Assembly: GCA_008828725.1 (NCBI GenBank)
Contig: MEHQ01003762.1
Coordinates: 459,091 to 523,090 of the forward strand
Direction: 5' to 3'
Length of the DNA: 64,000 nt
DNA from: Saccharina japonica
Lineage: Eukaryota > Sar > Phaeophyceae > Laminariales > Laminariaceae
Positions 47,896 through 56,333 of this stretch are shown one piece after another. The translations under genes were made by a program, and so were the position numbers. The notes beneath the pieces are model-generated. The model made no database searches, was not told the DNA's origin, and saw nothing but the letters and a program-made list of their open reading frames with translations. Position 1 is the first letter of the stretch; each line of letters starts with the position of its first letter.

Positions 47896-48183
47896 TCCTC
47901 CTCGCCCTCCCTCCTTCCTCCCCTGCTCGCCATCACTCCCCCCCTGATCGTTGTCCCCCTTGCCACGATCATTACTACCGCCGCCTTTTATGCCCCGGTT
48001 ACGTATGTCCCCTCCCTGCGATGCCTCCACTAGCTCTCGTTGAAGCAACCTTGAAAGCGTATGAACCTCGTCCAGCAGGATCCAAGAACCTTCTGGCGTA
48101 GCCTCGTCACCAGCAGCAGTGTACTTCCCGAGGGACAGCCTCACACCGAGGGTAGCGCCGTTTCGCTCGACGAACTCCATCAA
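47545..48183 (-). CDS. Unrecognised ORF ending in an RGK-repeat tail derived from the array
   Basis: A 212-codon minus-strand frame with an ATG start. Residues 1-65 look coding (MMEFVERNGATLGVRLSLGK, then SWILLDEVHTLSRLLQREL). Residues 66-95 are Gly/Arg/Asp-rich. The rest reads HGKSRDKTRGK-type repeats because it runs through the right arm of palindromic-array element B. The N-terminal part lies next to a copia element on the other strand. It could be a host exon fused to repeat DNA, or chance. I recognise no domain. Confidence 0.35.
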   Translation of the reverse strand: MMEFVERNGATLGVRLSLGKYTAAGDEATPEGSWILLDEVHTLSRLLQRELVEASQGGDIRNRGIKGGGSNDRGKGDNDQGGSDGEQGRKEGGRGGTRGWYRGTCHGNPRKFYGNVHGNHGKSQGKNHDEPHGKSRDKTRGKIQGKSRGKSHDKTHGKTRGKTCGKTRDRIQSKSHAKTHVSPAKHPLQVPRQVPWQDPRQDPRKVPQQYTR

Positions 48184-48299
48184 ATCGTAGGTATGGCGTG
48201 TCCGTGCTCGGTGTCCGTCGCGTGAGTAAACGCTTCGCCCATCCCAACCTCCGGCGCAGCATGATGTACCGCTTTACGAGTAATGAATCAAGCGTCGGA

Positions 48300-51200
48300 G
48301 GAGCTGAGTGGGAAATAGCATAACCCGAGTGGGCGTTCCCGCGGCAGTATTGTTTCACCAGCGTCGAGGTCATCATGATCGTCAAGCGTACCTACTTTCG
48401 GCCGTGTCGGTCTCGCCAAAGGCTGCGGTCATGGCAAGAATGAAATTGCTGAGCAACTCGCATCTGATCGCAATGGAGATTTTGCGCTACGAAGCCTCGC
48501 GGCATTTGGTAGTGACGGGACACGGAGAAACTGCTGTGCCTGTTGAGGTTGGTCCAGTGAGGGGCCAGCCAAACCAGCCAGGGAGGGCTGAACACAGGGG
48601 TGCATACCCCAGCAGTATGTTAGGGGGATACTCAACCGCGACTGCCTGTGGCGATGACAGCAGCGACAAAGCCAGCGAAGGTAATACTTCCGTGAGAAGG
48701 TGCGTCAAGTGTCGCAAGAAAGGCCATAGGATAGCAAACTGCACGTAGACGCTGGGCAGCGGATGCAACGGACACGGGCACGCTGTTGATGTGTGCCTCA
48801 CGCCGAATGGATATGTTGTGATGACGGCGTCGAGCGAGGTTGGGGCGTTGGACGACAACGATGGTGATGGTACGGCCCAAGCCTCAGCTTCAAGGCTAAA
48901 GAGACAGACGAGTACAGTACATTGTGGGCAGAATGGGAGATGGGGAGTCGGCTTGGCAGGTAGGAGACGATGCCTGGATTTGCGATAGTGGAGCGCCTAC
49001 TCACATGACGCCCTCAGCAGCATGATCAGTTGCAGATAATGCTGCTTTAAACTACGCATCGCCAGCGGCTCAACATTCGGTCCGGAAACGATATAGTGCA
49101 AGTGCTGCTAGCTAATGTTGCGCACGTGCCGGATCCCCGCTACTATATATTTTCGCTGCCCACTTTCGTCAAAAACGGTCACGCTTTAGAAGGGAGCCCC
49201 ACGGGGGTTGTACTCCGACTCAAGTCAGAACATTCGATCGTGTTTCCGATGAGTGGGACCCTGTGCAGCCTTTCGTCTGCAGGGTCGGCGGTGGTAGTGG
49301 TGAAAATGCCTGTGCTGTACTCGCCCCAGGGGAACTGCCCGATACGCCCGCGATTGGCATCCACGACTACCACTGCGCGGCTGGACACTCCCACGAGGTA
49401 CTCAACCGTAAGACCGCGGAGCAGCAAGGGGTCGTGCTGGAGGAAGAGCTGCCGGAGTGCAGTGCAGAGGGTGCTCCATGGCGAAGGGGCGCGCAAGTGC
49501 ATCAAGCAGTTCATGCACACACGAGCATATAGGACACTCGGGAGGGTTTTCGTGGATTTGAGTGGACCTAAGTTGGTCGAGTCTTTCAGGAGGAAGCGGT
49601 ATGCTCGCGTTGTGCGCGACAATTGTGTATGGTATACGTGGGTGTATTTTATGTGCCACAAGTCAGATGCCGCGGAATTGTTCGAGACGCTCCTCGAGGA
49701 TACTTGTGCAGACGGTGTCCCTTTTCAGTTTGGCAATCTTCCGGTCAGATAGGGGTGGTGAATTCCGCGGGGAAAAGTTTGGAGAACTGTGTAGATCTCG
49801 AGGTATGAAGCAGGAATTCTCGACAGCCGACAATCCTCAAACCAATGGGATAGCCGAGCGCGCGCCAGATTTGATCGAAAGTGCCGCAATGGCGGGCCGA
49901 ATCCAGACTCGTGAGCTTTTTCCCCGCGCGCAAGTATCGGCGATTGAGTCGTTGTGGACGGAAGCGTCGCGCTGTGCGTGCGATGTTTTGAACCGCACAG
50001 CAGCCACCGCTAACCCAGAGAGCAAGTCGCCGTACGATATGTGGTATGGTAACCCCCTCCCAGTAGTACGTTTACCTTTCCTCAAGCCTGTCTACTGTAA
50101 GGTGGAGAGGGAAAACAAGTCACAGACGAAGGAACAGGAGTGTTTTTACTGGTCCTGCACCCAACTACCCTCGAGACTCTGTACGAGTGCTGACTAGACG
50201 CCGTACCGTGCTAACCACGCACAATATCACCTGGAAGCGTTTGTCGCCTGCACCATATGTGCCTGCCCAGACGAATGACTCCCTGTCTGCGGAAGGGGGG
50301 GAGCCCGTGGACGACGAGAGCACGTCGGATCGAGGTGGCTGGGGGGGGGGTGGATGAGCTCGACGACGGTCTGACCCACCTGAACGACTTCGACTTGGCG
50401 TGGGGTTTCGATCAGGACGCGTTTTTTTAAGAGCGTGTCCAGCAGGCACCTACCGCTGATGATGCCGGCGACGTGACGGCCGAGACGATCGATTCGTTTC
50501 AAGTCGGCGCGATAAATGCCTCCTCGGCCCCGGTAGGGAGGGTCGAAACAGCTGAGATGATTAACTCGTCTCAAGGGGGCGTGGTCGACGCCTCTTCGCC
50601 CGAGACAGAGAGGGCCGAAAGCAACCCGGGCGAAGCATCAGCCTCCGACACCGACCAAGGGAACGGTGAGGATCTCCCAGCGGTTCTGTCGGGGGGGGCA
50701 TCACACAGTCTCAGCAGCTGGAGACGGCTCCACGTGGCAGTACGGGGCCGGACCCGGGGTCAGAGCCAACGGCTGGAAAGCAGTTATGAAGGTCATGGCA
50801 TACCTTCACGGGACCAGGGGTATGGGGTTGACGTTTGTGCGAGGTTCGGGATTGGATTTGACTGCGCATAGTGATGTCGACCACGCCGGGAGGTCTAACG
50901 ACAGGCGCTCGGTATCGGGGACGGTAATTTCCCTGGGTGGTGCGCCCGTCAGTTTAACAAGTAGCATGCAGAGGTGTTATACGTTGTCTACGTTGTCCAC
51001 AGCAGAGGCAAAGTACGTCACGTTAGGTGAAGGGTTGAAGGGGGCTTTATATACGGGCGCAGTGTTATCGTTTATACGTCCAGAGCTAAGCGAACCGTGT
51101 GTCCGCGTGTTGAAGATCATCAGGGGGACATAGTGTTGATTAAGTACCCTCGTGGTTCTGCTCGGAGCAAGCACGTCGACGTGCGCTCCATTTCGTTAGA

Positions 51201-51330
51201 GAGCTTTTTCGTGGGAAGAAGGCCGACGGTCAGTGTGTAGCTTCGAAAGAGAAGCACGCGGATATAATGACGAAATATCTTGCTGCGACCCCCCGTACTG
51301 TATGTTCTTGTTACATCTGCGGGGGCGGGG
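48300..51330 (+). pseudogene. Ty1/copia retrotransposon lacking most of its reverse transcriptase
   Basis: In order: gag with a CCHC knuckle, CVKCRKKGHRIANC (48701-48742); protease active-site region WICDSGAPTHMTPS (near 48973); integrase with FVDLSGP, SDRGGEF and QTNGIAER (49550-49880, frameshift near 49735) and an MWYGNPLP tail; then a Glu/Ser-rich linker. The sequence jumps to the last part of RT/RNase H: KAVMKVMAYLHGTRGMGLTF (near 50785), DRRSVSGTVISLGGAPVS and LSTAEAKYVTLGEGLKGALY (near 50995). The RT palm with YxDD is absent, so roughly 1 kb was deleted near 50700-50750. pol order PR-IN-(RT)-RH is copia type. LTRs were not identified. Confidence 0.85.
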
Positions 51331-51339
51331 GTGAGGGGT

Positions 51340-51750
51340 GATATGATCATTATTGGATGTGCCATGTTTGCGTGATGCGAGGAATATTTTGTCAGGTCGC
51401 CATCCTGCGCTACTTTGAGGGGCATAGGTGAGTAAGGCACCACTTGACATTTTATTTTCTGGCCGCGGTCATCGGCCGTTGTTTTAATTGCAATATTTGG
51501 AATATATGGGTGTTTTGACCCGGTGGCCGGCTGTCCTCCTATGGGGATGTTGTTGACTGTTATTAGGCCCTAGCATGTCTTAAAAGTCCCTTCGCGATCT
51601 CGTCAGTGCTGTGAAGAGCCGGGGAGAGTGTTCGTTTGTATGGTTTACAGCAACGACAGCTACAAAAAAATGTAAAGGGTTGCGTATGTCTTCGCGGGCG
51701 TTACTACGCAATTTTTCTGTGTTCGGGAGGAGAGTTCGAGCACTCCGCGT

Positions 51751-51821
<71 letters not shown>

Positions 51822-53090
51822 ATATATATATGTGCTCTAATGCAACGATAGTATCCGACTGCGGGGCGGGCAACCAGACATGCAAACTACGAACATGTAC
51901 ATACTGCTGTACAAAACAAACAAAAGATACATACATACAACAACAATAATAACAGAAATCACCACTCACAGAGCATCTGCGCCACCCACCAAAATAAACA
52001 AGGGGCGCCCATGAAAAGGATAAACGATACACCACACACCACACACCACACCTCCAGAAGTCAGAATGGAAAACCAAGCGGAGCGTTGTGTGATTACAGG
52101 AGGACGAAATAAGATAATAGCAGTGTTTTAAATATGTTTTTTCACTTGGTTTTAGAATATCCCCTCCGTCTTGTGAAAACTACTGTAAATGCGGCGTCTT
52201 TGGTGTTCAGTGTCATTTATTTATTTTTCGGGCACCACTGGACGACGAACAGGAAAACGATACGAAGGAGGGACAGGGATACCAGAGCACAACAAAAACA
52301 CCTTTGAGGCAGCCGCAGCAGTTTGTGATACGAGTAGCATAGACGTAAGGGGACAACTCGAGCACCGGGTGCTTGGCACAGCCTCGCTCACGAAGAGCGG
52401 TGGGTCGAGTGTCGGGGTGCCATGAGGAGATAGTAGAAGAAGAAAAATGTATATTATTATTGCGGTGGCGAGCACCAAATTAACTAACTTACTGAACTAA
52501 ATTTACTGAGAACAAGAGGGCCGCGTTTCCCCTCGATTCTCCGAGACCCCCGAAATCAAGTCATACCTAAATGTATGCAAAATTCCGGGAAACCAATCCC
52601 TCGACAATCTCCGTAGATTGATTGCAATGACACAACTCAAACATTCGGACTAATACGGCAATGGCACGTGTCAGATATTTGTACGGCTACACCAAACGAC
52701 TATGTCCTACAAGACGGGCTCTACCTAGACTATTAATAATCGGTTTGGTACCTTGCTACCCTGTCTGTCCATCGCGGCTTCTCTACGGCTGTTGACATCC
52801 CTCTCCCCATTCCCTTGGATGCCATCCATCGACGGATATGTGGTCCTTTCTACTCAATCTCAATATCGCCTCATCCTCGTGTCTAAAACGAAAGGAAATA
52901 ATGTACAGAGCAGTGATCCTCAAGTGCCAAATAAGTACGTCGTAATACCAAACTGGGGAACTCCCCTCACCTGTAGCATGATTCCACGATTATTCCATGT
53001 GATGCCGGTATCAATCTGTGCCTGTCTGGCACGCCCGATTACCTGACCCTCCTTCTCATTGTTCCGTTTGCCCACAGGCAGGAGGACATA
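51340..53090. other. Stretch between the copia element and the SINE/hAT complex
   Basis: Only the CT microsatellite and short frames without motifs are seen. Repeated CACACACCACAC occurs near 52030. A degenerate CTATTAATAA lies at 52730. Confidence 0.45.
51757..51832 (+). repeat. (CT)n microsatellite followed by (TA)n
   Basis: There are roughly 30 CT dinucleotides with one interruption, then a short TATATATATA run. The Ser/Leu frames over it are artefacts. Confidence 0.95.
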
Positions 53091-53486
53091 TTTTGTGTAG
53101 GGTTTTCGTTTTACCAGGTATTCGATATTCGCGTCGTGCACAGCAGAAAACGGAATCAGCTGCCGAGAGCGACTATGAATAGTAACGTGTGGGCAGGCAC
53201 AATTCGATGAGAGTCGACGAGGGAAGAAAGTAGTGTTGGTAATCAACTTTCAAAAAGTCAAGTTATTTGATTTTTAGGCATGACTTTTCATAGTCACAAT
53301 CAAGGCAACTAAAGGCCGTGATTGTTTGATTTTTTCGAAAAAGTCATGCCTTAAAAATCAACTTTATTTCGGTGATTTTTCGTGATTATTTGATTTTTTG
53401 GCACTATTGTACTTCACTTATCATTGCTGTATAGCTACTCGTATTGCTGTATAGCTGTATACCTCGGTCATAGCCACCACATCAGC

Positions 53487-54044
53487 ATGGCAGGAACAGC
53501 GGAGGCCGCCCTGCTCGTCATCATCAACGACATGGATGGAGAGAGGTGGTACACGTCGACCAAGCAGCTCCAGGAAACGTCCTTGCAATTTTGTGCGGCT
53601 GTGCGAAGCTTGCCTCGCGCGAACTTGTTCGTTTTGGACAACACCCCACCCTCACTACTGCCGATTGCGGTGGTAGCTGGCGAAGCACTTCCCGACAACA
53701 ACGGGTTGGCTCATGGAACGCACGTGCCACGGATCCGAGTGCTGAGCGTAAAGTGGGACGTGTTGTCAACTGCGGTCTTGACTCGCTACATGCCCGCCCT
53801 TGCCGACGTCGAGGTGATGGTGTTCGGCGAGAGGTTCGACGACAGGATGCAGGCGGTGGCCTGGCCGGACTCAGTCGTATGTCTGGAGTTCGGTGACTAC
53901 TTCGACCAGGAGATCGACGGAGTTCAATGGCCTGCTTACCTTGAAAAAGTCAGGTTTGGGGGCCTTTTCAACCAAGGGTTGGGGGGGGCAACGTGGCCGA
54001 GTGCTGTCAACTTGGTCGTGGTTTCGGGTCGGGGTTGGGGTTAG
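53487..54044 (+). CDS. Truncated FNIP/LRR-like repeat protein inside the hAT element
   Basis: A 185-codon frame starts MAGTAEAALLVIINDMDGER. From about residue 113 it carries three repeats of about 22 residues: FGERFDDRMQAVAWPDSV, FGDYFDQEIDGVQWPAYL and FGGLFNQGLGGATWPSAV. The pattern F(G)xxFxQ...WPxxL is that of FNIP-type solenoid repeats known from Dictyostelium and common in algal and protist genomes, where they probably mediate protein binding. The frame ends in a stop created within a TTAGGG-like array, so the C-terminus is lost. Its position between the two hAT TIRs means it was captured by the transposon; expression is unknown. Confidence 0.6.
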   Translation: MAGTAEAALLVIINDMDGERWYTSTKQLQETSLQFCAAVRSLPRANLFVLDNTPPSLLPIAVVAGEALPDNNGLAHGTHVPRIRVLSVKWDVLSTAVLTRYMPALADVEVMVFGERFDDRMQAVAWPDSVVCLEFGDYFDQEIDGVQWPAYLEKVRFGGLFNQGLGGATWPSAVNLVVVSGRGWG

Positions 54045-54061
54045 GGTTAGGGTTAGGTTTA
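54030..54061 (+). repeat. Interstitial telomere-like array (GGTTAGGGTTAGGG)
   Basis: Three to four TTAGGG or near-TTAGGG units, preceded by GGGTCGGGGTTGGGG, lie at the break of the FNIP ORF within the hAT cargo. TTAGGG is the telomere repeat of many eukaryotes, including several algae. Confidence 0.75.
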
Positions 54062-55106
54062 GTGTCTAAAGCAGTGTTTTCGGCGTTTTTCGGAACATTC
54101 CTTCTCATAACACTGGAACCACACGCGGGCCAAAAACAGTTCCCCGATTTCTATACTTTATCCTATATAATAATTCAGAATTGCGGTAAAGGCGGCTCGT
54201 GGTTTCCGACGACTTCGGACACGCTACTGACTGAATCACTTCCTCTACAGGGTCGAGGGTGGAGGTGCTGATGCCCTATATGTTGAACTGATTTCGTTCG
54301 ACGTAGTGCTGCTACTGATGTTCTTTTTTATTGTAAAGTCGGTTTTAGAAGTGCCCCCTACACCCCCGTTTTTGGGGACAAAATACTTGGAATCTGTGTG
54401 GGGTAAAAGGGCCGTCACGTATTTCTCCGCGATGCCATTTGACTTGCTAGAGATTTTTGGGTGGCGAGAATGGCAAGGCAGGTGGTTTTTTCTTCGAGGT
54501 GTAAAGTTTTTGTGCGGCTTCGACTGAGTAATTGTCAACACTACTCCTCCACCTCCTTAACGGGGGGATAGTCCTCGTCGCGATCGTCGTCAAACATCGG
54601 CGATGGCAAAGATGCATCAGAAATATCGCCCTGCTCTTCGCGTGCAGCGTTCCTGACTCCAGACTCGGGTGAGGCGCTCGGCACCGCCGCACTACCTTCC
54701 CCGGCGCCATTCATGACGGATCAACCCGGACGCCGAAGGCACAACTGCGGTGTGGTCCAGCTGCTGTGTGCTGTGTGCTGTGTGCTGCGTGCTTGGCTAC
54801 TGGAGGCTTAGGGTGGGTAGCTATAATCGTGGGCTCTAAACGGCGCTCTAAACCACTCCCGGCATGAAAACGCCTTATATTTCTCTACAAAAATTCAACA
54901 ATAATCAACAAAGAGGCAACTTGTTGACTTAATCACGAACTTGCCTAAAAGCAACTAATCATGATTAATCAATCAACTAAAATCCCCAATAGTCAACAGT
55001 CAAGTCAACCCCCTTTTGGGGTTGATTACCAACACTAGAAGAAAGTGCTGAAGTATTCTCGCGATAAAAATACTTATATTTTAATGAGGAGCCTGACATC
55101 GATGCA

Positions 55107-55583
55107 ATGCCATGGGAGGAGTGGGTTGTGTTTGGACTTACTCTCGGCGGGTTAAGCGACGGATTCCCTGCCCGACGTCTTACTGACTCGTGGCTGTACT
55201 CCGAATTCCTGTTGGAGGTCCTCAACGTTGAGGGTCGTGCCGTCAACTTCCAACGGCATCCGGGTTGGTACCAGTGGGTCGACAGCTACAGGGGGCTTCT
55301 TCAGAGGAACGGACAAGTCGGCGATGGTAACGTCGTCCTGCAAGATGGCCTACCGTACGTTCAAGCCAACTGCCAGGGTCCCCTCATGCAGTACCACATG
55401 CAGGCGGCGCAGACGCTCGCCATGTGGGTTGTGCAGTTGCGCAGCAATCTACGAGACGGGGTTGCCGGTGTAGCCCCTTTCCTGGCGTTACCACCCTACG
55501 TGCCCAGTGGAGCCCCCGTGGTTGGTGGTGGCGGTAATGGTGTTGATGGTGCAGCAGGTGCCTTTACATTTATGCGTTCTTAA
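55107..55583 (+). CDS. Unrecognised 158-codon ORF between two SINEs
   Basis: ATG at 55107 opens MPWEEWVVFGLTLGGLSDGF and the frame ends GAFTFMRS with TAA. The composition is protein-like (NFQRHPGWYQWVDSYRGLL, QYHMQAAQTLAMWVVQLRSN), with a Gly/Val-rich C-terminus. The frame stays open somewhat upstream of the ATG toward the split SINE, so it may be an exon truncated by insertion. I recognise no family. Confidence 0.4.
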   Translation: MPWEEWVVFGLTLGGLSDGFPARRLTDSWLYSEFLLEVLNVEGRAVNFQRHPGWYQWVDSYRGLLQRNGQVGDGNVVLQDGLPYVQANCQGPLMQYHMQAAQTLAMWVVQLRSNLRDGVAGVAPFLALPPYVPSGAPVVGGGGNGVDGAAGAFTFMRS

Positions 55584-55984
55584 CGCGGCGTTTTTTTTGC
55601 GAGGTATTCTTCCTCTACTTTGGGGTAGGTGCCTACAGGGACCTGTAATCGGAAACTTAAATGGAGGGGATGGAGAGGGTTTTCCTATCGGGATCTCTTA
55701 TTCCTGGTTCACGTGCAATATTAATATTAATACAATGGCCATCACTTTTACAATGGCCATCACTTTGGACTACATGCACGCAATATTCACGACAACACGC
55801 TGTGCAAGAGGACGGGCCCATTCCAAATGCTTGACAACAACTAACCGCCAACGCAGTAGCTTAATGCAGTTAGGAGTTTGACCACTTGAAGGCGTCTGTC
55901 ACGCTCCTCATTCCCACCGTTCTTGTAAGTAAAGCATTAAATTGTACCACCAAATATTCGAGAAACTAGTTGCCAGACACTACT

Positions 55985-56285
55985 TGTTGTTTTTGTTCCC
56001 ATCCCATTTATTATCTCCTCCCTTCCATTATTATCTCTCCTTCCTGGTCGTAACTCAGATCTGGGGTCACAAAGTAGGCTCCTCTCCCTCCTCCCCCACT
56101 ACGGTTCGTGCCTTGTATTTTAAACGCGAGAATACTTCAGCACTTTCTTCCCTCGTCGACTCTCATCGAATTGTGCCTGCCCACACGCTACTATTCATAG
56201 TCGCTCTCGGCAGTTGATTCCGTTTTCTGCTGTGCACGACGCGAATATCGAATACCTGGTACAACGAAAACCCTACACGAATTCG
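55985..56285 (-). mobile_element. SINE copy 10 (type III head)
   Basis: The body is in minus orientation (plus: CCCATCCCATTTATTATCTCC ... TCGTCGACTCTCATCGAATTGTGCC). It ends in the same non-tRNA head as copy 9, including ATACCTGGTA and CGCGTCGTGCACAGCAG complement. With copy 9 it forms an inverted pair flanking the hAT element and the 158-codon ORF. Confidence 0.8.
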
Positions 56286-56333
56286 AAACCTAATAAACCC
56301 TACAACCTTGTATATAATGCTTCCAATACTTAG

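Larger units (their letters stand above)
53231..55037. mobile_element. Non-autonomous hAT-type transposon (1807 bp) with captured gene fragment
   Basis: The TIR TAGTGTTGGTAATCAAC is perfect at both ends (53231-53247 and 55021-55037). The 8-bp duplication GAAGAAAG flanks it (53223-53230 and 55038-55045). The pre-insertion sequence GGGAAGAAAGTGCTGAAG is seen in other SINE copies, so the TSD is verified by paralogy. An 8-bp TSD and a TAGNG-type terminus are hAT hallmarks. Subterminal DNA has a hairpin of AGGCATGACTTTT and its complement. There is no transposase; the cargo is an FNIP-repeat ORF, TTAGGG repeats and a monomer of the 76-bp repeat (54340-54400). Confidence 0.82.
53095..55075 (+). mobile_element. 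SINE copy 9, split by the hAT element
   Basis: The 5' part is at 53095-53230 and the remainder at 55046-55075 (TGCTGAAGTATTCTCGCGATAAAAATAC). Together they read through the SINE body as in other copies. The head side (TACCAGGTATTCGATATTCGCG...GCACAGCAGAAAACGG) is shared with the 55985-56285 copy and is not tRNA-like, so this is a third head type. Confidence 0.75.

Noticed and set aside
47600-48180. Gag of the copia element encoded on the minus strand
   Set aside because: The copia protease, integrase and RNase H are all on plus; a minus-strand gag would not fit one element.
51636-51851. Ser/Leu-rich ORFs
   Set aside because: They are translations of the CT microsatellite.
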